A DNA stretch of 64,000 nucleotides from Myoxocephalus aenaeus (GCA_038501785.1 JBAMJR010000529.1:1-64000); one strand, 5' to 3'. Counted from the first letter of the stretch, positions 1 to 6,771 are shown. Made by a program: numbers and translations. Notes: a model not told the origin generated them from the sequence alone.

Positions 1-340
1 TTTGGATGAGTGGATTATCGTCGGCTTGTTGCGTTTTTTCCGGGAAGGTCGCAGAGACTTGAAACTCGACTCCCCCACTATAATGGCCAATGCGATTCCA
101 ATGGTACTATCCGCGAGCTAATAGGACCATGGCAAGGCACTTTTCTGAGAATGAGTCATTTTGCTAATTGAGCTTCTAACACCTTTGTTTGATATTCAAA
201 TGAGGTCAGGTGTTGATGGGTGAGTGGTTGAGGTAGGGGGAAAGGGATTGGGAAAGTCGCTCCTGGAATAGTTCATATGCAAGAATATACACATCAACTG
301 AGGCGAAACACTGCTAACTCAAGATGGTTCAAATGAGTCT
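1..340. repeat. Spacer modules B2 and C2 (unit 1), no gene seen
   Basis: This is the right part of the intergenic spacer. Bases 31-131 (module B2) are a diverged copy of 2402-2500 (module B1); both contain the core GGTCGCAGAGACTTGAAA. Bases 221-340 (module C2) are a diverged copy of 2252-2371 (module C1); both begin TGAGTGGTTGAGG and lead into GCTAACTCAAGATGGTTCA. The spacer therefore grew by internal duplication before the whole unit was amplified. I find no RNA gene or credible reading frame. An octamer-like ATGCAAGA at 277-284 matches the ATGCAAAT consensus at only six of eight positions and lies 477 bp or more upstream of U2. Confidence 0.7.
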
Positions 341-577
341 ATCTCAAGGTTCTATGCTCTGATCCTCAGGTTCTGAGAAATAAATCATGAGATCAATCTT
401 GCTCTGACATCAGGGTTCTATGCTTTGATCTCAAGGTTCTATGCTCTGACATCAGGGTTCTATGCTTTGATCCCAAGGTTCTATGCTCTGATCCTCAGGT
501 TTGAAGAGAGAAATAATGAGATACATCAGGCTTCTATGCTTTGATCTCAAGGTGCCATGCTCTGATCCTCAGGTTCT
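341..577. repeat. 21-bp minisatellite upstream of U2 (unit 1)
   Basis: Degenerate copies of a ~21-bp motif, CARGGTTCTATGCTYTGATCY, two of which form a 42-bp dimer. Clean monomers start at 411, 432, 453 and 474. Flanking copies at 345, 531 and around 550 are more diverged and separated by A/G-rich stretches. Units 11-17 have lost exactly 42 bp (equivalent to 411-452), a whole dimer, which fits slippage or unequal exchange between monomers. The region covers about -420 to -184 relative to U2. It therefore includes the place where a vertebrate snRNA distal enhancer would normally lie, yet no clear octamer is visible there. Confidence 0.85.
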
Positions 578-617
578 AAAAAAAGAAAGAAAGAGATACA
601 TCTTTACTTAACTAGAT

Positions 618-643
618 GCCTGACCATGGAGCCTGACCATGGA
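618..643 (+). repeat. Tandem 13-mer in U2 upstream region (unit 1)
   Basis: The 13-mer GCCTGACCATGGA occurs twice with no spacer, at 618-630 and 631-643, ending five bases before the U2 GC box. Each copy holds TGACC and the palindrome CCATGG. It is present in all units. It could bind a dimeric factor as part of the distal enhancer, but I cannot name one. Confidence 0.7.
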
Positions 644-648
644 GGCCT

Positions 649-656
649 GGGGCGGG
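649..656 (+). promoter_or_regulatory. GC box (Sp1-like) of U2 promoter (unit 1)
   Basis: GGGGCGGG at -112 to -105 relative to U2 matches the Sp1 site consensus. Sp1 sites are usual partners of Oct-1 and ZNF143/Staf in the distal elements of vertebrate snRNA genes. The U5 gene has a similar box at nearly the same distance. In unit 18 (near 45900) the preceding G run is one base longer, which keeps the box intact. Confidence 0.6.
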
Positions 657-699
657 TGTTGCTAAGCAGCTGCCGCTGCTCTGCCTAATTGAAAGAACT

Positions 700-721
700 G
701 CACCATGACCAGTGAGAACGG
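700..721 (+). promoter_or_regulatory. Proximal sequence element (PSE) of U2 (unit 1)
   Basis: GCACCATGACCAGTGAGAAC lies at about -61 to -42, where vertebrate snRNA PSEs bind SNAPc. The core ACCNTGA is shared with the U5 PSE of the same unit at nearly the same distance from its start. No TATA-like sequence occurs at -30 to -20 (731-741 is G-rich), so RNA polymerase II rather than III is expected. The element lies 61 bases before the U2 5' end in every unit. Confidence 0.75.
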
Positions 722-760
722 TCCCAGGAGGTGGGCTCAGGACGCAAACCCTTTGTGGTC

Positions 761-948
761 ATCGCTTCTCGGCCTTTTGGCTAAGATCAAGTGTAGTATC
801 TGTTCTTATCAGTTTAATATCTGATATGTCCTCTATACGAGGATGTCTTATTAAGCAGATTTTTAGCCTTGGGAGACGAAATAGGAGCTTGCTCTGTTCA
901 CTCCACGCATCGACCCGGTATTGCAGTATTGCTGGGAACGGTGCACCC
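761..948 (+). ncRNA. RNU2: U2 spliceosomal snRNA (unit 1)
   Basis: U2 snRNA pairs with the intron branch point and with U6 in the major spliceosome. The 5' end ATCGCTTCTCGGCC and 3' end GGTGCACCC delimit 188 nt, the same length as human U2. The first 76 nt match human U2 as I remember it except T instead of C at position 67. They include the U6-pairing 5' end and the branch-point recognition sequence GTAGTA (793-798). Stem IIa (GTCCTC/GAGGAT), the Sm site ATTTTTAG (859-866), stem-loop III and stem-loop IV are all present. About 25 positions differ from human, nearly all after position 76. Several are paired: 119/138 G-C to A-U and 156/174 U-A to C-G, with G-U wobbles at 68/84, 124/135 and 157/173. 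This argues for a working gene. The Sm site has A where vertebrate U2 has G (position 105). Confidence 0.97.
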
Positions 949-960
949 TTCAAATGCCTT

Positions 961-979
961 GTGGACAACAAAACACCAA
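961..979 (+). promoter_or_regulatory. Possible U2 3' box (unit 1)
   Basis: GTGGACAACAAAACACCAA begins 13 nt after the U2 3' end. It loosely resembles the snRNA 3' box (GTTT, short gap, AAARNNAGA) that directs Integrator-dependent 3' processing. Position fits but the match is weak. Confidence 0.35.
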
Positions 980-1179
980 TCCGATGGAGCAGTCTGTCGT
1001 TGACTTTGATTCTGTCATCAACGATACAAGTCTCAGTCGCTGTCGGTCTTCAGGACATGTGTCAAACAAAGGGCCTGTGTACCTGTTACTGATGCCCCTC
1101 TCTCTATTGGAAGGGACACAGACTGTGCAATGGACACTGTTGCTCTCTTTAAAATGTGGGAACGCCCTCTTTAAAATAT

Positions 1180-1199
1180 GGGCGTGGTAATGGGTGTGG
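1180..1199 (+). promoter_or_regulatory. Paired GT/GC boxes of U5 promoter (unit 1)
   Basis: GGGCGTGG (1180-1187) and GGGTGTGG (1192-1199) are KLF/Sp1-type sites at -117 to -98 relative to U5, mirroring the U2 GC box at -112. In units 11-17 the first box reads GGTCGTGG (third base G to T), which should weaken or remove that site; the second box is intact everywhere. Confidence 0.5.
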
Positions 1200-1233
1200 C
1201 CTGTTGTTTTGAACACAGCACGTCAACCGAGGC

Positions 1234-1255
1234 TTACCGTGAGACATTTGACTGG
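1234..1255 (+). promoter_or_regulatory. Proximal sequence element (PSE) of U5 (unit 1)
   Basis: TTACCGTGAGACATTTGACT lies at about -63 to -44 relative to U5 and shares the ACCNTGA core with the U2 PSE. The core starts 61 bp upstream of U5 and 59 bp upstream of U2. There is no TATA box between the PSE and the gene, as expected for an RNA polymerase II snRNA promoter. Unit 11 has one extra G (27975) just upstream, which does not alter the core. Confidence 0.7.
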
Positions 1256-1296
1256 GACGACTACATTACCTGCTGCTCTTGACAAGAGGGCAGTAC

Positions 1297-1413
1297 TTAC
1301 TTTGGTTTCTCTTCATAACGCACAAGTCTTTCGCCTTTTACTAAAGACTTCCGTGGAGAGGAACACCAATGAGTTGAACCTATTTTTGACAGGCTTTGCC
1401 GTTCGGCTGAGCC
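1297..1413 (+). ncRNA. RNU5: U5 spliceosomal snRNA (unit 1)
   Basis: U5 snRNA aligns the two exons during splicing through its invariant loop 1. That loop, GCCTTTTAC, is at 1333-1341 and is closed by the perfect stem AAGTCTTT/AAAGACTT. The human stem as I remember it is AAATCTTT/AAAGATTT, so one pair has covaried from A-U to G-C. The lower stem includes GGTTTCTCTTC (1304-1314) against GGAGAGGAAC (1354-1363). The Sm site ATTTTTGA is at 1382-1389. A 3' hairpin with arms GGCT/AGCC and GCCG/CGGC ends at 1413. Length is ~117 nt, like human U5. The 5' end is uncertain by about three bases: alignment gives T1297, while A1295 or A1299 would be a more usual start residue. U2 lies 348 bp upstream on the same strand. 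Confidence 0.93.
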
Positions 1414-1423
1414 TTGTGCATTT

Positions 1424-1446
1424 GTGAAAATAAAATAAAGAGACAG
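1424..1446 (+). promoter_or_regulatory. Candidate U5 3' box (unit 1)
   Basis: An A-rich element starting 11 nt after the U5 3' end contains AAAGAGACA (1437-1445), close to the AAARNNAGA half of the snRNA 3' box, preceded by GTGAAAA. Position and composition fit Integrator-dependent 3' end formation. It also contains two overlapping AATAAA hexamers (1429-1434 and 1434-1439), which I do not read as mRNA polyadenylation signals because no mRNA gene precedes them. Unit 18 has one extra G at its 5' edge (46680). Confidence 0.5.
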
Positions 1447-1460
1447 TTTCTAAGACTAAG

Positions 1461-1615
1461 TTGTATGCTCTGACGTCAGGGTTCTATGCTTTGATCTCAC
1501 GGTTCTATGCTCTGATCCTGAGGTTCTAAGAAAGAAAGAATGAGATAAATATTGCTCTGATTCTGTGCAGTGATCTCAAGGTTCTATGCTTTGATCCCAA
1601 GGTTCTATGCTCAGG
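1461..1615. repeat. 21-bp minisatellite downstream of U5 (unit 1)
   Basis: Same motif family as at 341-577, with GGTTCTATGCTTTGATC-type copies at about 1480, 1501, 1580 and 1600 and a similar A/G-rich interruption. The two copies thus bracket the U2-U5 gene pair in the same orientation. One monomer here reads TGACGTCA (1471-1478), a perfect CRE palindrome, where the upstream monomers read TGACATCA. This copy does not vary in length across the 24 units. Confidence 0.8.
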
Positions 1616-1620
1616 TTAAC

Positions 1621-2042
1621 GGTCATTTGGGGGGCGATGACTTCCAGGGCATACTTTGTCATACTTTACCCAGGTTTGAGGTCACGTTCTCTGGGTAAAG
1701 CTTGGGGAAATGCCCCTATAAAAGTGCATGGGACTCTGGGTCAGAGTCAGGGGAAGTAACAGGGACACTGGGGCACTGAAGGGTCATTTGGAGGAAGATG
1801 ACTTCCAGGGCACTCGTGGTCTGACTTTACCCAGGCTTGAGGTCACTTTCTCTGGGTAAAGGTTGGGGAAATGCCCCTATAAAAGTACATGGGACTCTGG
1901 GTCAGAGTCAGGGGAAGTAACAGGGACACTGGGGAACTGGAGGGTCATTTGGAGGGAGATGGCTTCCAGGGCACACATTGGCTAACTTTACCCAGGAATA
2001 AGGTCACCTTCTCTGGGTAAAAGTTGGGGTCATGTGACCCCC
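1621..2042. repeat. Three tandem 161-bp repeats with TATA boxes and inverted repeats (unit 1)
   Basis: Copies start at 1621, 1782 and 1943, each opening GGTCATTTGG. Copies 1 and 2 are full length; copy 3 diverges from about 2030. Each copy has a 10-bp inverted repeat, CTTTACCCAG ... CTGGGTAAAG (1664-1673/1691-1700 in copy 1; slightly altered in copy 3). Copies 1 and 2 also have GGGGAAATGCCCC (1704-1716), a TATAAAAG box (1717-1724 and 1878-1885), and GACTCTGGGTCAGAGTC (1732-1748). Copy 3 replaces the TATA part with the palindrome GGGGTCA-TG-TGACCCC (2026-2041). I do not recognise the family. It may derive from a mobile element promoter or an LTR fragment. No reading frame accompanies it. Confidence 0.8.
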
Positions 2043-2251
2043 TTGAACCACCTCTGGAGCTCACCCCCCTAACCCGGCTCACCCTCCGACCCCGTGGACC
2101 CACACTTAAGCACACCCCCTGAGTTAAAACCCCCTGTGCGCTTGTTTTAAAGTCCTGTGCCCCTGGTTCTCTAGAGTAAAGAAAGTCCGGGACCATGGAT
2201 ACAAAGAAAAGTGCTAGATGTTAGATGTATGCCCTTGGTTAGGTTGATAGG
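2043..2251. other. C-rich spacer segment (unit 1), no gene seen
   Basis: About 160 bp of C-rich sequence on the + strand (CACCCCCCTAACCCGGCTCACCC and similar) followed by A/T-richer DNA near 2200-2250. No RNA gene, promoter element or coding region is apparent. Units 21, 23 and 24 share one C-to-A change here. Confidence 0.6.
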
Positions 2252-2679
2252 TGAGTGGTTGAGGGATTGGGATTGGGAAAGTCACTCCCGGAATAGTTTA
2301 TATGCAGAACATACACAATAAACTGAGTGAAAACATCGCTAACTCAAGATGGTTCAGATGAGTCTCTCTCGGGATGCGAACCGCCAACCATTGGAACCGG
2401 CATTTTTTTCTGAAGGTCGCAGAGACTTGAAAGTCAACTCCCCCCAGTACAATGGCCGACGCGATTCCAACGGTACTACCGGCGAGCTAATCGGACCGTG
2501 CTAACCCGAGATGGTTCAGATGAGTCTCTCTCGGGCTGCGAACCGCCAACCACTGGCACCGGGTTTAAGCTAATGCCCTGCGCTTAGACCACTAGGCTAG
2601 CGGGGAAACGATGGAACCCGGAATCTGGAAATAGGTCTTTTATAAAGGTCATTGGACCCAGGCTACTTGAAACTGGGCT
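2252..2679. repeat. Duplicated spacer modules C1, A1, B1, A2 (unit 1)
   Basis: Module C1 (2252-2347) is a diverged copy of 221-322. Module A1 (2338-2400) recurs as A2 (about 2500-2562): both run GCTAACYCRAGATGGTTCAG to CCAACCAYTGG, 162 bp apart. Module B1 (2402-2500) recurs as B2 at 2710-2810, equivalent to 31-131 of the next unit. The A modules carry a minus-strand B-box-like motif. No coding region is supported; the 61-aa minus-strand frame here overlaps duplicated spacer only. Confidence 0.75.
2534..2604 (-). repeat. tRNA-like A box/B box fragment, SINE-head-like (unit 1)
   Basis: On the minus strand, TAGCCTAGTGG (2599-2589) matches the tRNA A box and GGTTCGCAGCC (2544-2534) matches the B box (GGTTCGANNCC) except at one position, with 44 bp between them. 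This is the layout of an internal RNA polymerase III promoter. I cannot fold a full cloverleaf: the acceptor arms do not pair. It therefore looks like the head of a tRNA-derived SINE or a decayed tRNA rather than a tRNA gene. A second B box without an A box lies at 2382-2372. Present at the same place in every unit. Confidence 0.5.
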
Positions 2680-3439
2680 TTTGGATGAGTGGATTATCGT
2701 CGGCTTGTTGCGTTTTTTCCGGGAAGGTCGCAGAGACTTGAAACTCGACTCCCCCACTATAATGGCCAATGCGATTCCAATGGTACTATCCGCGAGCTAA
2801 TAGGACTATGGCAAGGCACTTTTCTGAGAATGAGTCATTTTGCTAATTGAGCTTCTAACACCTTTGTTTGATATTCAAATGAGGTCAGGTGTTGATGGGT
2901 GAGTGGTTGAGGTAGGGGGAAAGGGATTGGGAAAGTCGCTCCTGGAATAGTTCATATGCAAGAATATACACATCAACTGAGGCGAAACACTGCTAACTCA
3001 AGATGGTTCAAATGAGTCTATCTCAAGGTTCTATGCTCTGATCCTCAGGTTCTGAGAAATAAATCATGAGATCAATCTTGCTCTGACATCAGGGTTCTAT
3101 GCTTTGATCTCAAGGTTCTATGCTCTGACATCAGGGTTCTATGCTTTGATCCCAAGGTTCTATGCTCTGATCCTCAGGTTTGAAGAGAGAAATAATGAGA
3201 TACATCAGGCTTCTATGCTTTGATCTCAAGGTGCCATGCTCTGATCCTCAGGTTCTAAAAAAAGAAAGAAAGAGATACATCTTTACTTAACTAGATGCCT
3301 GACCATGGAGCCTGACCATGGAGGCCTGGGGCGGGTGTTGCTAAGCAGCTGCCGCTGCTCTGCCTAATTGAAAGAACTGCACCATGACCAGTGAGAACGG
3401 TCCCAGGAGGTGGGCTCAGGACGCAAACCCTTTGTGGTC

Positions 3440-3627
3440 ATCGCTTCTCGGCCTTTTGGCTAAGATCAAGTGTAGTATCTGTTCTTATCAGTTTAATATC
3501 TGATATGTCCTCTATACGAGGATGTCTTATTAAGCAGATTTTTAGCCTTGGGAGACGAAATAGGAGCTTGCTCTGTTCACTCCACGCATCGACCCGGTAT
3601 TGCAGTATTGCTGGGAACGGTGCACCC
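3440..3627 (+). ncRNA. RNU2: U2 spliceosomal snRNA (unit 2)
   Basis: Identical to the unit 1 gene, with T at position 67. The PSE is at 3379-3400. The unit carries the T marker upstream (2807). Confidence 0.96.
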
Positions 3628-3975
3628 TTCAAATGCCTTGTGGACAACAAAACACCAATCCGATGGAGCAGTCTGTCGTTGACTTTGATTCTGTCATCAA
3701 CGATACAAGTCTCAGTCGCTGTCGGTCTTCAGGACATGTGTCAAACAAAGGGCCTGTGTACCTGTTACTGATGCCCCTCTCTCTATTGGAAGGGACACAG
3801 ACTGTGCAATGGACACTGTTGCTCTCTTTAAAATGTGGGAACGCCCTCTTTAAAATATGGGCGTGGTAATGGGTGTGGCCTGTTGTTTTGAACACAGCAC
3901 GTCAACCGAGGCTTACCGTGAGACATTTGACTGGGACGACTACATTACCTGCTGCTCTTGACAAGAGGGCAGTAC

Positions 3976-4092
3976 TTACTTTGGTTTCTCTTCATAACGC
4001 ACAAGTCTTTCGCCTTTTACTAAAGACTTCCGTGGAGAGGAACACCAATGAGTTGAACCTATTTTTGACAGGCTTTGCCGTTCGGCTGAGCC
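3976..4092 (+). ncRNA. RNU5: U5 spliceosomal snRNA (unit 2)
   Basis: Same sequence as unit 1; loop 1 at 4012-4020 and Sm site at 4061-4068. PSE at 3913-3934. Confidence 0.93.
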
Positions 4093-6118
4093 TTGTGCAT
4101 TTGTGAAAATAAAATAAAGAGACAGTTTCTAAGACTAAGTTGTATGCTCTGACGTCAGGGTTCTATGCTTTGATCTCACGGTTCTATGCTCTGATCCTGA
4201 GGTTCTAAGAAAGAAAGAATGAGATAAATATTGCTCTGATTCTGTGCAGTGATCTCAAGGTTCTATGCTTTGATCCCAAGGTTCTATGCTCAGGTTAACG
4301 GTCATTTGGGGGGCGATGACTTCCAGGGCATACTTTGTCATACTTTACCCAGGTTTGAGGTCACGTTCTCTGGGTAAAGCTTGGGGAAATGCCCCTATAA
4401 AAGTGCATGGGACTCTGGGTCAGAGTCAGGGGAAGTAACAGGGACACTGGGGCACTGAAGGGTCATTTGGAGGAAGATGACTTCCAGGGCACTCGTGGTC
4501 TGACTTTACCCAGGCTTGAGGTCACTTTCTCTGGGTAAAGGTTGGGGAAATGCCCCTATAAAAGTACATGGGACTCTGGGTCAGAGTCAGGGGAAGTAAC
4601 AGGGACACTGGGGAACTGGAGGGTCATTTGGAGGGAGATGGCTTCCAGGGCACACATTGGCTAACTTTACCCAGGAATAAGGTCACCTTCTCTGGGTAAA
4701 AGTTGGGGTCATGTGACCCCCTTGAACCACCTCTGGAGCTCACCCCCCTAACCCGGCTCACCCTCCGACCCCGTGGACCCACACTTAAGCACACCCCCTG
4801 AGTTAAAACCCCCTGTGCGCTTGTTTTAAAGTCCTGTGCCCCTGGTTCTCTAGAGTAAAGAAAGTCCGGGACCATGGATACAAAGAAAAGTGCTAGATGT
4901 TAGATGTATGCCCTTGGTTAGGTTGATAGGTGAGTGGTTGAGGGATTGGGATTGGGAAAGTCACTCCCGGAATAGTTTATATGCAGAACATACACAATAA
5001 ACTGAGTGAAAACATCGCTAACTCAAGATGGTTCAGATGAGTCTCTCTCGGGATGCGAACCGCCAACCATTGGAACCGGCGTTTTTTTCTGAAGGTCGCA
5101 GAGACTTGAAAGTCAACTCCCCCCAGTACAATGGCCGACGCGATTCCAACGGTACTACCGGCGAGCTAATCGGACCGTGCTAACCCGAGATGGTTCAGAT
5201 GAGTCTCTCTCGGGCTGCGAACCGCCAACCACTGGCACCGGGTTTAAGCTAATGCCCTGCGCTTAGACCACTAGGCTAGCGGGGAAACGATGGAACCCGG
5301 AATCTGGAAATAGGTCTTTTATAAAGGTCATTGGACCCAGGCTACTTGAAACTGGGCTTTTGGATGAGTGGATTATCGTCGGCTTGTTGCGTTTTTTCCG
5401 GGAAGGTCGCAGAGACTTGAAACTCGACTCCCCCACTATAATGGCCAATGCGATTCCAATGGTACTATCCGCGAGCTAATAGGACCATGGCAAGGCACTT
5501 TTCTGAGAATGAGTCATTTTGCTAATTGAGCTTCTAACACCTTTGTTTGATATTCAAATGAGGTCAGGTGTTGATGGGTGAGTGGTTGAGGTAGGGGGAA
5601 AGGGATTGGGAAAGTCGCTCCTGGAATAGTTCATATGCAAGAATATACACATCAACTGAGGCGAAACACTGCTAACTCAAGATGGTTCAAATGAGTCTAT
5701 CTCAAGGTTCTATGCTCTGATCCTCAGGTTCTGAGAAATAAATCATGAGATCAATCTTGCTCTGACATCAGGGTTCTATGCTTTGATCTCAAGGTTCTAT
5801 GCTCTGACATCAGGGTTCTATGCTTTGATCCCAAGGTTCTATGCTCTGATCCTCAGGTTTGAAGAGAGAAATAATGAGATACATCAGGCTTCTATGCTTT
5901 GATCTCAAGGTGCCATGCTCTGATCCTCAGGTTCTAAAAAAAGAAAGAAAGAGATACATCTTTACTTAACTAGATGCCTGACCATGGAGCCTGACCATGG
6001 AGGCCTGGGGCGGGTGTTGCTAAGCAGCTGCCGCTGCTCTGCCTAATTGAAAGAACTGCACCATGACCAGTGAGAACGGTCCCAGGAGGTGGGCTCAGGA
6101 CGCAAACCCTTTGTGGTC

Positions 6119-6306
6119 ATCGCTTCTCGGCCTTTTGGCTAAGATCAAGTGTAGTATCTGTTCTTATCAGTTTAATATCTGATATGTCCTCTATACGAGG
6201 ATGTCTTATTAAGCAGATTTTTAGCCTTGGGAGACGAAATAGGAGCTTGCTCTGTTCACTCCACGCATCGACCCGGTATTGCAGTATTGCTGGGAACGGT
6301 GCACCC
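6119..6306 (+). ncRNA. RNU2: U2 spliceosomal snRNA (unit 3)
   Basis: Identical to unit 1, T at position 67. First unit of the alternating dimers (units 3-8). Confidence 0.96.
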
Positions 6307-6654
6307 TTCAAATGCCTTGTGGACAACAAAACACCAATCCGATGGAGCAGTCTGTCGTTGACTTTGATTCTGTCATCAACGATACAAGTCTCAGTCGCTG
6401 TCGGTCTTCAGGACATGTGTCAAACAAAGGGCCTGTGTACCTGTTACTGATGCCCCTCTCTCTATTGGAAGGGACACAGACTGTGCAATGGACACTGTTG
6501 CTCTCTTTAAAATGTGGGAACGCCCTCTTTAAAATATGGGCGTGGTAATGGGTGTGGCCTGTTGTTTTGAACACAGCACGTCAACCGAGGCTTACCGTGA
6601 GACATTTGACTGGGACGACTACATTACCTGCTGCTCTTGACAAGAGGGCAGTAC

Positions 6655-6771
6655 TTACTTTGGTTTCTCTTCATAACGCACAAGTCTTTCGCCTTTTACT
6701 AAAGACTTCCGTGGAGAGGAACACCAATGAGTTGAACCTATTTTTGACAGGCTTTGCCGTTCGGCTGAGCC
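6655..6771 (+). ncRNA. RNU5: U5 spliceosomal snRNA (unit 3)
   Basis: Same sequence as unit 1; loop 1 at 6691-6699. Confidence 0.93.

Larger units (their letters stand above)
949..1233. other. U2-U5 intergenic region (unit 1)
   Basis: It holds the possible U2 3' box and the distal part of the U5 promoter. A local imperfect direct duplication is visible: CTCTTTAAAATGTGGG (1144-1159) and CTCTTTAAAATATGGG (1166-1181). I see no octamer, no additional RNA gene and no convincing coding frame. Block 3 has one A-to-G change about 79 bp after U2. Unit 18 lacks one T near 46258 and has one extra G near 46446, unit 16 has an extra G near 41050, and unit 5 has a C-to-T change at 11881. Confidence 0.7.

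Noticed and set aside
277..284. Octamer (Oct-1) distal element
   Set aside because: ATGCAAGA matches only six of eight positions and is 477 bp or more upstream of U2, beyond the usual range.
411..494. CRISPR-like array (21-bp repeats)
   Set aside because: The 21-bp motifs abut directly with no unique spacers and lie in an animal nuclear array; this is a minisatellite.
759..971. 70-aa minus-strand frame
   Set aside because: It is the antisense of U2 and its 3' flank. Its conservation follows from the RNA gene.
712..1092. 126-aa open frame on the + strand, repeated in most units
   Set aside because: It reads straight through the U2 snRNA gene. It recurs only because the unit recurs, a frameshift breaks it in unit 18, and it has no recognisable domain.
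950..1216. 88-aa minus-strand and 89-aa plus-strand frames between U2 and U5
   Set aside because: They overlap each other on opposite strands in promoter DNA and are broken by single indels in units 16 and 18, with no sign of codon constraint.
1194..1427. 77-aa + strand frame conserved in nearly all units
   Set aside because: It spans the U5 promoter and U5 gene. The conservation is explained by U5.
1429..1439. mRNA polyadenylation signal
   Set aside because: No coding gene lies upstream; the location just after U5 fits an snRNA 3' box better.
1945..2196. 83-aa minus-strand frame
   Set aside because: It lies in the third 161-bp repeat and C-rich spacer. Its residues are low-complexity (S, R, G, V, P) with no domain.
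2534..2604. Functional tRNA gene
   Set aside because: A and B boxes are present but acceptor and T arms do not pair and no anticodon arm is convincing.
2584..2769. 61-aa minus-strand frame
   Set aside because: It crosses a unit boundary and the tRNA-like fragment, and a one-base T insertion abolishes it in unit 16.
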